A DNA stretch of 45,282 nucleotides, taken from assembly GCA_025201765.1 (NCBI GenBank), contig MU623548.1, positions 1 through 45,282 of the forward strand. The letters are read 5' to 3'. Both the position numbers and the translations under genes were made by a program. Positions within the stretch are counted from its first letter, which is position 1; every line of letters begins with the position of its first letter. The notes beneath the pieces are model-generated. The model ran no database searches. It saw nothing but the letters and a program-made list of their open reading frames with translations, and was not told the DNA's origin. Below, piece after piece: positions 10,096-22,091 of this stretch. This DNA comes from Daldinia sp. FL1419. Lineage: Eukaryota; Ascomycota; Sordariomycetes; Xylariales; Hypoxylaceae.

Positions 10096-11132
10096 TTTAT
10101 TTATTTATTTATTACTACCCCGATTTACCTAGAATATATTATAAGTATCCGGTTCATCTTTTGGTATTTATTCTGGGTAAGAACTATGTTCTGGAAAAAA
10201 CCTACCTATTATTTATCTAAATAAATTATATTATTATAACTTTAATTTCACCTTATATTTTTATTAAAATTTACCTTTTAATAGAAATAATTAAACCTTA
10301 ATTTAGAAAAATATTTTATATATTATAATATCTGAATTTTATAAAGTAATATGGTAGTAGCCTAGATATAAAGTAATAATAAAATCTAAAATAATTTTAT
10401 TATTTTTTTTTATAAATAATAAAAATGTTATTATATTATAAAGAAATTATTTTAGAAGAAAATTAAAATATATATAATTTATATAAAATATAAATATATA
10501 TAAATAATTTTATATTTTTATAAAAAAACATTATTTATTTTTATTTTTATAAAATTTTTTTTAATACCATAATATTATATTTATTTTCCAAAATGGTTTA
10601 AAATAATGTTACTAACCTATAGCCTTTCCCAACTAATTTCAATCCTTTTTATATACCTTACTTACACTTTGCAATATTATAATATAATATTATTATACTT
10701 ATTGTATTTATAATTCAATATTATTTTAAAAAACTTATTTTATTTTTATATATATATTATATTAAATAAAAAAAACTTATATATTTATAAATACTCTATT
10801 ATTTCTTTAATATTATCTTATTATTAACTTTTTTTAAATATTTTGGTCCCCTCGCTAGAAATTATTATAATATTTTAAATTTAATATAATATTTTAATAT
10901 TATATTATACTGGAATTATAATCCCAATATAATTATATATTATAAAAACAACTTACTTATCAAAGATGGGGAATTGTATAAAAAATGTGGTTATGCCTTT
11001 CCGGTACAATTTTGGGAATTAATTATTGAGGTTTTGCTGCGGCTTTTTTAAGGTTTTTAAACCTTTGAGAAATTTATTAAAAGATTGTTAATAGTGTTTG
11101 ATAATTGTTTTTATCATATTCAATCCTTTACT
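10096..11132 (-). mobile_element. 5'-truncated LINE copy with 14-bp target duplication
   Basis: Reversed tail at 10,096, then CCCCGATTTACCTAGAATAT and the whole 3' region up to TTTTATCATATTCAATCC. The 14-bp sequence TATTTTATTTTTTA flanks both ends (10,082-10,095 and 11,133-11,146), a typical LINE target-site duplication. The part from about 10,965 to 11,060 keeps more G+C (GATGGGGAATTG, CCTTTCCGGTACAA, GTTTTGCTGCGGC). No RT motif is included. Confidence 0.9.
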
Positions 11133-11312
11133 TATTTTATTTTTTAAGTTTATTTAATATTTAATGATAATATAATTAATAATATTGTAATTAATTTTAA
11201 ATTTTATTTATAATTTAAAAGTTTTTTTTTTAGTTTTGAATATATTTCTATTATTATTTAAGAATTTGGTTTTTAATAATATTTAGGTTAATAAATAAAT
11301 ATATTGTAATAT

Positions 11313-11376
11313 TGAGAGCTAAAAACGACGCCGTAATCGCTCACGAGCAATTACGCCTTATATATACTGTGCAACA
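11313..11376 (-). repeat. Mini LTR, copy 1
   Basis: 64 bp, direct partner of 11,719-11,782. It contains a near-palindrome (GTAATCGCTC / GAGCAATTAC) and TATATATA. It differs from its partner by only a few C/T or G/A changes. Confidence 0.85.
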
Positions 11377-11718
11377 CACCCCCCAAATAAGCATATATAA
11401 TAAGGTTACCTAAATTGCAACACTTAACACCCCTAAACTCTCTATAATACTAGCTCATTCTAACCCTTAACTCTCTAAAGTTTTAATTATAAATGGTTAT
11501 TAACCATCAGCCAAGCGTACCTCTACCTATAACATAATAACTCATAACCTAAGAACATTCATCTAATACAATATTATACAATACTTTTAATTCAATTTGA
11601 ACCCTATATTTTACTGCCAGTACTAATCTAGTTCTAAGGCTCAAATATAGATTTAATATAATTGTTAAATATAAGGAATTGTAGGTATTTCCACTGTACA
11701 AACCGGGTTCATAACTAT

Positions 11719-11782
11719 TGAGAGCTAAAAACAACGCCGTAATTGCTCACAAGCAATTACGCCTTATATATACTGTGCAACA
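11719..11782 (-). repeat. Mini LTR, copy 2
   Basis: 64 bp, direct partner of 11,313-11,376. Here the internal palindrome is perfect (GTAATTGC / GCAATTAC). Confidence 0.85.
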
Positions 11783-11790
11783 TGTAATAT

Positions 11791-12201
11791 ATAATTATAA
11801 ATTTAGTGTATATTTTTTAAATTTAAAATTGATATTATATTTAATTTAAATTTATTTAAATTAAATTTAAAGGTATGATTTATATTGGAAAATAATTGGG
11901 TTAAGGATAAATGTGAATAATTAAGGATAAATGTAAGTGGTTTAATTAAAGATTAGGGTTTAGGGTTCTTGAAATATGTTAGTAAATAATTTAAAAATAT
12001 TTATTATATTTCTATTTTAAATTAGGAGATGGTTTTTTGTAGGTGTTATATGTTAGGGGTGTAATTGGTTGAAAAGTGCGGTGGTACAAAAATACAAAAT
12101 TGTCTTCCTAATCTAAGCCCTATTGAGATAAGTAAAAATGTATCTTAATTGAAATTATTATATATTTAAAAATATATGTAAAAGTTAAAGGGTTTATTTA
12201 T
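11791..12201. other. Intermediate-complexity stretch, unidentified
   Basis: Moderately AT-rich and G-biased on the + strand (TTAGGGTTTAGGGTTC at about 11,954; GTTAGGGGTGTAATTGG at about 12,051; GTGCGGTGGTAC at about 12,077). No repeat partner, open frame or terminal structure was found. The two TTAGGG-like words are isolated and not a telomere. Confidence 0.4.
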
Positions 12202-12303
12202 GAACAATATTAATTGGGTAGTAAGGGGCGTGATATTTGGGCAATAATTATATAATTTATGAGGTACACCATAAGTACATACCTTTATATACAATTTTAA
12301 TAA
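12202..12303. mobile_element. One end of a hAT-like element related to 27,094-27,718
   Basis: Starts GAACAATATTAATTGGG and continues through AGTAAGGGGCGTGATATTTG and TTTATGAGGTACACC to about 12,300. This is the right end of the 27 kb element in reverse, with C-to-T and G-to-A changes. The opposite end is not found before 13.2 kb. The interior is replaced by, or nested with, B' sequence, as it is in the intact copy. Confidence 0.7.
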
Positions 12304-12429
12304 TAGTTTTTTATATTAAAAATAAATCTTTCTTTTTTAATTTTAATATATTATTTAATAAAATCTTTATTATTTATATTAAATTAAGATAGAATAATTA
12401 TGTAATAAAAGTTATTTTAAAAGATTTTA

Positions 12430-12960
12430 TTAATTTCCCCTTTTAAAATTTATATATATTCTTTTGGATATAAATAGGGCTTCAGTAGTTATTTTCTTGT
12501 TCAATTAATTTAAATATTATATAATTCTTTAAAAATTATTTTTATAAAGCTTTATATAAATAATATACATTTTTGGGCTTATAATTTTACCATATACATT
12601 ACCATTAGTAAGTAATTATTTATATTGAATAGGAATTTTGATAGTTTTTGTAGGATATGCTTTACACTTCAATTAATTTATATCAATTAAAGGCTATATA
12701 AATTCAAAAATATAAAATAATTATATTTTAATAGAGGTATTGAAATAATTGAATAAATAAATTATTATATGTGATTATTTTGCAATAATAATGCGTATGA
12801 TGAGGTTATAGGTTTAAAACAATATATATTATTTATGAAATTATATGGAAATAATTTTTGATAAATTATTTATGATTTAAATTAATTAGGTAAGAAAGTA
12901 ATTCTTGAAGGTTTATATATATTTAAATAAATGTATGTAAATTTTATAGGGGTCTATCAG
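12430..12960 (+). repeat. Repeat B' units, forward
   Basis: Contains TAGGAATTTTGATAG-TTTTTGTAGGATATGC, then ATGCGTATGATGAGGTTATAG and a GGTAAGAAAGTAATTCTTGAAGG close. This matches the interior of the element at 27,240-27,540 almost base for base apart from transitions. Confidence 0.7.
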
Positions 12961-13207
12961 GGTCCTCCGGAATAGCTTTTATTACGTATTCTTGCTGCAT
13001 ATCCCTATTACATATCTTTATTATGTATTACAACCATGTATTTACACTGCACCGATTTAATATTTATTCTTTTATTTAATCAATTTATTCCCTTTCTTAG
13101 GATGTAGATATTTTATATTTTTTAACTTATATAACCTTTGGTTTGCTATAGGTTAATTAAAATACAAGGTATATCCTACAAAAGTTATTAAAGTTCTTAT
13201 TCATTAA
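12961..13207 (-). repeat. Mixed block ending in reversed B' unit
   Basis: CAGGGTCCTCCGGAATAGC and TTACGTATTCTTGCTGC-ATATCCCTATTACATATC (12,970-13,020) recur, shortened, in the element at 27,545-27,580. From about 13,060 on the block is a reversed B' unit (TTAGGATGTAGATATTTTAT, ACAAGGTATATCCTAC). Confidence 0.6.
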
Positions 13208-13560
13208 TTATCTATATTTTTCTTATTTCATTAGTTATGCCACAAATCAAACTGACCAATTAATTTGCAAAAGATTCACAAAAAAAAGACCTATATTTTT
13301 GAACATTTTCAGTTATTGTACAACAACTTCTAATCAGAAATACATACAACCTATCTTAAAAGGTCACAAATTTAACTATTTTTTAAATAATACCAATTAT
13401 TAGTATTTTTATATAAGTTTTAAATTGATATAATGAATCAAAATGGTTTAAGATTTTTTTTATACCCTGTACGCATGTTTATGACTTCCTATGGCATATA
13501 GCCTTTTTGGTTGAATAGGAGCTTATATCAATAAATTCCCTTTAAAATTGTTTAAGTAAG
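13208..13560 (+). repeat. Repeat D, forward copy
   Basis: Starts at TTTTTCTTATTTCATTAG-TTATGCCACAA, contains ACAACAACTTCTAATCAG and GACTTCCTATGGCATATAGCC, and ends at AAATTGTTTAAGTAAGG. It is the reverse of 9,375-9,706 and parallel to 23,203-23,560. Confidence 0.75.
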
Positions 13561-15300
13561 GTATTGAATAAGAATTCTAATTAAAATAGGAATTTTAATT
13601 CAATAAAAGTTCTAATTTAATAAAAGCTTTAATTTAATAAAAGCTTTAATTTAATAAAAGCTCTAATAATTAAATATAAAGTAATTATATCCTAAAGAAG
13701 GTAAATATTAAAATGATTAAATAAAAGGCTAATAAAATGGAGTACTAGTAATGGTAGTTGGCGTTCAAGAGATAGAATAGACAATATATTTAACAAGAAA
13801 ACAAATTTAAAAACTATTATAAAAGCTATAAGAAAAAGCAATAATTTTATAACGTTTAACCTGATTAAATAATAATTAATTCTTAAAGGCTTATTTATAC
13901 CCAAAAAGCCTGTAGAAACCTTAAAATAATTTATTTTGTAAAGGTTAATAAAATATTATAAAATAGTTTTAATTATATAAGTATATTATTTTAGTTTATT
14001 AAGATAAAAAATTTAATTTAATCAAATAAGAATTGATTTTTAAAGGTTTATATATTAAATAAAAATTTTAATTAAACTAAAACTCTAATAGTTCTTGTAA
14101 AATATGCCTTACACCTTAGATACCTTATAATGAATTATTTCTTAAAGAATATATTAAAGTGATTAAATAAAAAAACTAATAGAGGTAATTGTTGGTAATA
14201 GTAATGCGTGTTTATAAGGTTATATTTAATAAAAAGTAAAAAAAGTATATATTATTATAAGAAACTATAGAATAGTGTATTAAATTATTAAAAATCTGAT
14301 ATAAAAGAATTTAACCTAATTAGTTAAGAATTAACTCTTAAAGGTCTATATATTAAATAAAAGTTTTAATAGTTATTTAGATATAGGGTAATTATATTCT
14401 AAAAAGAATATTTAAATAATTAAATAGGTAAAAGGTTAATTAATAAAGGTGATTGTTGGTGGTTAAGAAATAGAATAGATAATAGATATATTTAATAAGA
14501 GAAAGAAATTATAAATTATATTAAGAATTTATGAAGAAAACTAATAATTTTGAAAAGTTTAATTTAATTAGATAAGAATCTACCTTTAAAGGCTTATATA
14601 TTAAATAAAAGTTTTAATTTAAGGTTAATATTATTAAATAAAAATTATATTAAATTAAAGAGTTGAATAGAATAAAAGATATAAGGTAATTATATTTTGG
14701 AGAATAATATTGAAATAATTAAATGGAAAGTAATAAAAATAATTGTTTATTATGGTAATTAACATTTAGAATAATATATTTAATTAAAAATAAAAGAGGG
14801 GTATATTATTGTAATGAATAGGAGCTCTAATAGCTCCTGCAGGATATGCCCTATACTTCAATTAACCTATAGTAAGCCAAAGGTTGTATAAATTAAAGGA
14901 TACAAGGTAACTATATCTTAAAAAATGGAATAAACTAATTGGATAAAGGAACTAATATAAATAACTACTTATTAATAATAATATACTATAAGAAGATATT
15001 TTTAAAGAAAAAATTAAAAACTATATATTTTTATATAAAAACTTTAGAAAAAAAATGAAATTATAAAACCTAATAAATTTTTAATAATTAAATAAAAAAG
15101 ATAATTTTTAAAGGTTTATTTATATTTAAAAGAATTGTAGAGCCTTAGAGGGTCTAATTCTAAAGAAGAAATAAGGTCTTTATAAGGTAATATTTATAAC
15201 CTAATCATTCTACATCAATTCAAAACTCCTTAAAATTAATAATATTAAATTTTTAACAAATTAATCTTAATAAAAAGAATTAGAAAAATAACCTATAAAA
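13561..15300 (+). repeat. Repeat B' array, forward
   Basis: About five tandem units of 200-330 bp. Each runs from AGGAGCTCTAATAGCTCC-TGCAGGATATGCC (best kept at 14,819-14,850) through AGGTAATTATATCCTAAAGAAG, AAAATGATTAAATAAAAGG and GTTTAACCTGATTAAATAAG. It ends near AAAGAATTAGAAAAATAACC at about 15,295, the mirror of the block starting at 19,140. The minus-strand frame at 13,692-13,904 is a low-complexity shadow. Confidence 0.75.
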
Positions 15301-16225
15301 TAATTCTTATATTTTTAATTAAATTCTTTTTTTAATTATTTTTATAATTGAGTTACTTTAATTACATAAATTTTTTTTATTATTTTTTTATTATTATTTA
15401 TTATTTTTAAAGTAGGTTCTTATAAATGACTATAATATAATTACATAATTAAAGTTATAAGACTTTATTAACTTCTATAGAACTAACCTTTTTAAGATTT
15501 CTATAAGATTTTTAATATATAAATAAGCCTTTAAGAATTATTTTTTTATTTAATCAACTTAAATTCTCAAATATAAATTTATTAATTTTCCATAGAGATT
15601 TGTACAATAAAAAATTATTAAAATTTATATTCAATATAAATAAGCCCTTAAAAATTATTTCCTATTTAATTAACTCCAATTCTTAAACATAAAATCATTA
15701 ATTTTTCTATAACAATTAGTTAGGGTAACAGGGCCAGGACGAAGTCCGCCAATCTAATACTTTTTAATCCATAAATAAATTTTTAAGAATTATTTTCTTA
15801 TTTAATCAATTAAAATTCTCAAATATAAAATTATCAATTTTTTATAAAACTTTGTACAATAAAACTCCAAGGCATATCCTACAGGAACTCCTATTTAATT
15901 AAAAATTCAATTTAATTAAAATTCTTATTTAATTAGAATTCTTATTTAATTAAAACTTATATTCAATATAAATAAGCCTTTAGAAATTGTTTTCCTATTT
16001 AATTAACTCAAATTAAAATATATCTAATTATTAGTTTTTCTATAAAGATTTGTACAATAAAATGGAAGGCATATCTTACAAAAGTTCTTATTTAATTAAA
16101 ATTCTTATTCAATATAAATAAATCTTTAAAAATTATTTTCCTATTTAATTAGCTTAAGTTCTTAAATATAGAATTGTTAGTTTTTAATAGAGATTTATAC
16201 AATAAAACTGCAGGGCATATTGAAC
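15295..16225 (-). repeat. Repeat B, reversed copy
   Basis: Begins with the reversed right end (AAATAATTCTTATATTTTTAA, then GAGTTACTTTAATTACATAA). Carries CCAGGACGAAGTCCGCC at about 15,735-15,751. Reversed units with AAACTCCAAGGCATATCC and AAACTGCAGGGCATATTG follow. It lies head to head with the B' array on its left. Confidence 0.75.
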
Positions 16226-16640
16226 TGGTGTAGAGCAATTAGGTTATAGATATTACCTTGTAGAAACCCTATTTCCTCTTTAGAGCTAGACCTTCTAAGG
16301 TTCCATAATTTTTTTGGATATAAATAGGCTTTTAAAAGTTGTTTTTTTTGTTTGATTAGTAGAGATTTATTAGGTTATATAGTTTAGCTTTTTTATAGAA
16401 TTTTTATATAAAAATATATAATTTTAATTTCTTTTTTAAAAATATTTTTTTATAATATGTTATTATTAATAAGCAATTATTTATATTAGTTTTTTTATTT
16501 AATTAATTTATTCTTTTTTTTAGGATATAATTATTTTATATTTTTTAGTTTATATAGTCTTTGATTTAATATAGGTTAATTGAAATATAGGGTATATTTT
16601 ATAAGAGTTATTAGAGTTTTTGTTTAGTAGTAATTACCTT
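16226..16640 (-). repeat. Repeat B' unit, reversed
   Basis: Starts CTGGTGTAGAGCAATTAGG and contains TTACCTTGTAGAAACCC, GAGCTAGACCTTCTAAGG and TTTAGGATATAATTATTTT. It matches 19,195-19,620. Confidence 0.7.
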
Positions 16641-17449
16641 ATAATTTGAAACTATAACTTCAGTTTTAGGAGGACTAATATTTGTATAACAACCGCATTT
16701 ATTTAGGACTATTTCCGTTTAATCAAAACCAATATTAGATTTATTAGGGCTAAAACCATTTGGCTAATTAAAAACCGAAATATTAGTCCTAATTAGGGCC
16801 ATTTTTTGAGGATTAATAACATGGTTAAAATTGCTACTACCAACCTAATCAGAACAATTATTATTTAATTAGGACAAATATTATAACTTTAGGTTGAAAA
16901 AATGAGAGCTTAAGAGAATAAAGAATGAAAAAAGTTGATTTAACCCTAAAACCTTATACCAAACCTAATACAAAAATTTTCACATAATTAGCATTAAAAA
17001 ACCTATTAGTACCACCACCCCCCACCGCACCCGCAGCATGTATAATATTTAGGAATAATCTAATCAAATAATATATATAATAAATAAAGTAATATTGAAT
17101 AATATTATTTAATATTTTAAAATTAAAAAAATATATTTTTATAATAAATTAAGAAGGTATAAAAATCTTAAAAGAGATTTAAAGAAGAAATTTAAAGAAT
17201 TAATATATTTTATAATTTTTTTTAAATTGATTATAATATTTAAGTTAAATAGGATAGGATTAATTTAATCAAAATAATTATTAAAAATATAAATATAAAA
17301 TTATTTACAATACCTAAGCTAAATAGGATAAAATTAATTAAATAATTTAATATTAATATTAAAAAGATTTTAATTATTATTATAATATTGATTTATTATT
17401 ATTATTGTGAAATAGAAAGTTAAAAAAAAGATTTTTTATATTATATACT
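16641..17449. other. Unidentified segment, first 400 bp less mutated
   Basis: From 16,645 to about 17,040 the base composition is more balanced than its surroundings. GGACTAATATTT (16,671) and AAATATTAGTCC (about 16,779) form an inverted pair about 110 bp apart. A C-rich word, ACCACCACCCCCCACCGCAC, lies at about 17,010-17,030. From 17,060 on it is almost pure A/T. There is no open frame or known family. It could be the remnant of a small inverted-repeat element. Confidence 0.4.
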
Positions 17450-19138
17450 TTTGAAGCTGGTGTTTATTACCTTAATTAACTTATTTATATAAAGAGGATA
17501 AAATATATTTAATATTATTGTTATTTTAATATTAACTACTTTTCTAAATATTTTTAAAATTATATAATTAAGAACTGAAATTATATAACTAAGAACCAAA
17601 ATTATTACAATAGGAATCAAATTTATTTTAATTTATATAGAAAGTAAGTTAAACATAATTAAAGCCTATAATTCTACTTAATATACCCCTTATATTGATT
17701 AGGATAAAGTACCTCTATTCCTTCTACTACTTTTTCTCATGCCTTTAGGATAATAGTTAGTTAATTAAACATTTAATATATTATCTAATTAGCCTAGGTT
17801 CAGTACATCACTTCTTCTTAAAGCACTTTTACCCCCCTTACTTACATCCTTACTGCCCTTATTATAAACCTCCTTTATAGATATTATATAACAGAACCCA
17901 ATTATTAAGATCAATTATAATAAAGATATCAAATATAATTATAAAGAGATTATAAAGAAGAAGATTATGTTCAAACAATCTAAGAATTTTGAGTCAAAGA
18001 GTCCTGAGCCTAATCATCTACCCCCCCTACTAGCACACCCCATACCAACAATTATACTCAAGTTATCCAATATAAGAACATTATTTATACCCACCTAACT
18101 AATCAGTATTAGGTTAATTGGTATATAACATCATTACCCACCTACAACTAAAATTAAACATTTTAAGAAAAAAAAGAAAAAAAAAATATGAAAAATTTTT
18201 TTTATATATTATTTTTAATTTTTTTAATTTTTATATATATAATGATTAATCAATAATCAAATTATTTACATTTGTTATACAGCAATATCTTGTATTATTA
18301 TCTTATTTTTCCTTCTTGTCAATCTCGGACCATACTTGTTAATAATTAGGGAGCTCTTAGTTCTTAAGCCTTGATTAATATCCGATCAGATGATATCAAA
18401 TGTTCTTTGATCTGAAAGAATAAGCCCTGGAGAGAGGGTGAGAGAGAGAGAGGGAGAAGAAGGAAGAAACCCATGGACTTAAGCCATGATATACAGGCAA
18501 AAAATGCTATTTATAATTAAAGTACCTAAAAAACACTTATCAACTCAATTTTAATTTATTAAGTAACAATTATAAATTAAAACATATACTAATATCAATC
18601 TCGCTTTTTTCTTCCCACAATATCTTTTTTTCCTTTTACCTTTACAACATCATTCTTTCTCCTTTAAAGCTTATATCCCACCTAATCAAATTAATACATT
18701 TCATATAAGCCTTATTTAATATTAATATTATTATTAATCACCATTCATCAATTATTGCTTACCAGTTATTAACACCACCGATAGCAGTGTCAAGTTATGG
18801 TATTCAATCATCGTCACGACAAGTCGATCAGCTTCAGACACTTAAGCACAACTGATTAGTTCATTAAGCACACAACCAAGACCCCAACAAATATTTAATA
18901 GAATCACCAAGTGTTCAAAAAATCACCTACTCAAAGCTGGAACATTGTCAAATCAGCATTTAACCTTACCATAACAAATTAATCAGCTACTAATACTGAA
19001 ACATACCTGATTAACCAGTTTGAAATAATAGAATTACAACTTGAAAATTTGGGGAATTAAGGTTTTTAAGTTAGGATTTAAAATTAGGATTATTATATTT
19101 TTTTAATTTAATTTTATATAATATTATAATCAATTTCT
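17450..19138 (-). mobile_element. Left arm of an inverted pair: LTR-like end plus internal region
   Basis: Matches 20,507-22,089 in reverse over its length. On the minus strand an LTR-like start TGTTATATACCAATTAACC lies at 18,130, preceded by the G-rich tract GTTGTAGGTGGGTAATGA. From there the putative LTR runs to about 17,450 (AATAAACACCAGCTTC). The rest (18,131-19,138) would be the 3' part of the internal region. It holds a GA-rich tract (18,432-18,470) and no coding frame. The LTR identity is inferred from the TG start and the preceding tract only. No RT or integrase motif is visible. Confidence 0.5.
18432..18470 (+). repeat. GA-rich microsatellite tract
   Basis: GAGAGAGGGTGAGAGAGAGA followed by GAGGGAGAAGAAGGAAGAAA. 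The mirrored tract in the right arm (about 21,275-21,325) is CT-rich with long T runs. Confidence 0.8.
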
Positions 19139-20506
19139 TAAATTATTTTTCTAATTCTTTTTATTAAAATTAATTTATTAAAAGCTTAACATCATTAACT
19201 TTAGGAAGCTCTAAACTAATATAAAACAATTAAATTATAAATATTACCTTATAAAAACCCTATCTCCTCCTTAAAACTAAACCTTCCAAAATTCCATAAC
19301 TCTTTTAAACATAAATAAGCTTTCGAGAGTTGTTTTTCTTATCTAATCAATAGAGATTCATTAAATTATATAATTTAACTTCTTTATAAAATCTTCATAC
19401 AAAAATATACAATTTTAATCTCCTCTTTTAAAATATCTTTTTATAATACATTATTATTAATAAATAATCACTTATATTAGTTTTTTTATTTGATTAATTT
19501 ATTTCCCTTTTTAGGATATAATCACCTTATATCCTCTGATTTATATAGTCTTTGGCTTAATATAGGTTAATTAAAATATAGGGCATATCTTGCAGGAGCT
19601 ATTAGAACTCCTGTTCAATATCCTGCAGGAGCTACTAGAGCTCATATTTAACATAAATAAGTCCTCAGAAGTTGTTTTCCTATTTAATCAGCTCCAATTC
19701 TCAAGTATAGAATCATTAATTTTTCCATAGAGATTTGTACGATAAAAGTGTAGGGTTAGGGTATATCTTACAGGAGCTATTAAAGGCTTTTAAAAGTTAT
19801 TTTTCTATTTAATTAATTTAAATTAAAATACCCCCAATTATCAATTTTTTATAAAGATTTATACGATAAAGTGTAGGGTATATCCTGCAAAAGTTATTAG
19901 AACTTTTGTTCAATTAGAGCTCTTGTTCAACATAAATAAACCTCCAGAAGTTATTTTCCTATTTGATTAACTTAAATTAAAACGTACCCAAATATCAATT
20001 TTTCCATAGAAATTTGTACAATAAAGTATAGGACATATCCTACAAAAGCTATTAGAATTCCTAATCAATATAAATAAACCTCAGAAGTTATTTTCCTATC
20101 TGATTAACTTAAATTCTAACAGATAAAATTATTAATTTTTAAAATCAAAAAAATTTATATAATAAAAATATAAGGTTAAGGCATATTTTATAAAAGTTAT
20201 TAAAATTTAAATTTAATATAAATAAATTATTTCCTATTTGATTAACTTAAATTCTTATTAATAAAAAGGATATATCCAATTATAAATATTTTTTTAAACT
20301 TTAAATTTTTAATATATTTTTTTATCCCTTATTAATTCTTATTAGTTCTTATCAGTTCTTATTGGTTCTTATTAGCTTTTATTAATTATTATTAATTATT
20401 TATTAATTTCTTATCAATTTCTTATCAATTTCTTATTAATTTCACATAATAATTTATTGGAAAGTTTCAGTATAATACATTGGATTTCGTCCTGGAAAAT
20501 TAATTA
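19139..20506 (-). repeat. B' plus B, reversed, between the two inverted arms
   Basis: Begins TTAAATTATTTTTCTAATTC (mirror of the B' end at 15,295), then B' units to about 19,600. B units follow with CTGCAGGAGCTACTAGAGCT, ACGATAAAAGTG and ACTTAAATTC. The minisatellite (20,325-20,450) and the B head reversed (GGATTTCGTCCTGG, ending about 20,506) close the block. It shows B' and B linked in one orientation without a gap. Confidence 0.75.
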
Positions 20507-22089
20507 TAATATTATATAAAATTAAATTAAAGAAAAATAATAATTTTAACCTTAAATCCTAACTTAAAATCCTAGTTCCCCAAGTCTTTAAATCGTAGTC
20601 CTGCTGTTCCAAACTAGCTGATCAGGCATGTTCAAGTATTGGTAACTAATCAACTTGCCATAATAATGGTTGAATATTAAAATTTGATAATATTTCAGCT
20701 TTAAGTAGGTGATGTTATTTAATGCTTATTATATATTTAGTAAGTTGATTAACCGTGTTCAAATACCTAAAACTGATAAAGAACTAGCCGTGATAGTGGC
20801 TCTGCTGGTTTAACAATACTAATTTAATGCTATTAACTTTCAAACATTTAATAACTTTATTAAATATTTGTTAATCTTAATTATATGTTTAATAAGTTGA
20901 TCAATTATGTTTAAATATCTGAAATTAATTAATTTATTATAATAAGCTAAATACCAAAATTTAATGTTATTAATAATGGTATTAATAACTAATAAATAAT
21001 AATTAATAAATAATAATTAATAATAATATTAATATTAAATAAAACTTATATAAAATGCACTAATTTGATTAGGTAAGATATAAGTTCTAAAAGAAAGAAA
21101 ATAGTGTTGTAAAGGTAAGAAGAGAAAAAGAGTATTTAAAAGAAAAAAATAATTAATATTAATATATATTTTAATTTATAATTATTATTTAATAAATTAA
21201 TAATTACTTTTTAAACATTTTAATCATAAATAATATCTTTCATCTTAATATATATTATAACTCAAATCCATAGGCTTCTTCCTTCTTTTCCTTTTCTTTT
21301 TTTTTTCACCCTCTTTTTCTCCCTGGGCTTATTCTTTAAATCAAAATGCTTGATTTCATCTGATCAGCTACCAATTAATAAAGCTCAAGAATTAAAAATT
21401 CTCTAGTTATTAACAAGCATAGTTGGTCCAAAATTAGACAAGAAGGAAAAATAAGATAATAATATAAGATATTATTATATAATAAGTATAAATAATTTAA
21501 TTATTAATTAATTATTATATATATAAAAATTAAAAGAAATTAAAGATAATATATATAAAAAAAATTTTATATTTATTTTTTTCTTTTCCTCTTTTTTTTA
21601 AAATGTCTAATCTTGATTGTAAGCGGGTAACGATGTTATATACTAATTAACCTAATATTAATTAATTGAATAGGTATAAGTAATGTTCTTATATTGGATA
21701 ATTTAAGTACAATTGCCAAAATAAGTTATGCTAGTGGGGGTAGATGATTAGGCTCAAAATTCTCAGATTCTTTGAATATGATCTTCTTCTTTATAACTTT
21801 TTTATAATTATGTTTGATATTTATATCTATTTTTTTTGGTAATTGTATAAGAGGTCCTGTTATATATTATTTATGTTGGGGGTTTGTAATAGGGGTAGTA
21901 AAGATATAAGTAGGGGGGGTAAAGGTATTTCAAAAAGAAGTAATATATTGAATTTAAACTAATTAAATAATATATTAAATATTTAATTAATTAATTACTA
22001 TTCTAAAAGTATGAAAGGGGGTATAAGAGGGGGTAGAGGTATTTTATCTTAATTAATATAAGGGATATATTAGGGTTTATAATATTGTG
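20507..22089 (+). mobile_element. Right arm of the inverted pair: internal region plus LTR-like end
   Basis: Reverse of 17,640-19,138. It carries three diverged direct copies of a block like AAGTTGATCAA-TGTTTAAATA-CTGAAA (about 20,615, 20,740 and 20,895). The LTR-like start TGTTATATACTAATTAACC is at 21,634 after AAGCGGGTAACGA. The arm is cut at 22,089 by the end of the Fot1-like element. There is no coding frame. Confidence 0.5.
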
Positions 22090-22091
22090 TA

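Larger units (their letters stand above)
11313..11782 (-). mobile_element. TRIM-like mini LTR element with 64-bp LTRs, copia-type primer site
   Basis: Two 64-bp direct repeats (11,313-11,376 and 11,719-11,782) enclose 342 bp. On the minus strand each starts TGTTGCACAGTATATATAAG and ends TTAGCTCTCA, giving TG...CA ends and a TATA-like box. Just inside the minus-strand 5' LTR lies ATAGTTATGAACCCGG. This closely matches the complement of the initiator-tRNA-Met anticodon arm, which copia-type elements use as primer site. Just before the other LTR lies TTTGGGGGGTG, a purine-rich tract placed like a polypurine tract. TGTAATAT flanks both sides (11,305-11,312 and 11,783-11,790). That is 8 bp, more than the usual 5. 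There is no gag or pol. The 61-residue minus-strand frame starting in the LTR (11,549-11,734) is not recognised. The element keeps far more C than its surroundings. Confidence 0.7.

Noticed and set aside
13692..13904. 70-residue minus-strand hydrophobic frame
   Set aside because: It lies wholly within a B' unit; other units have no equivalent frame.
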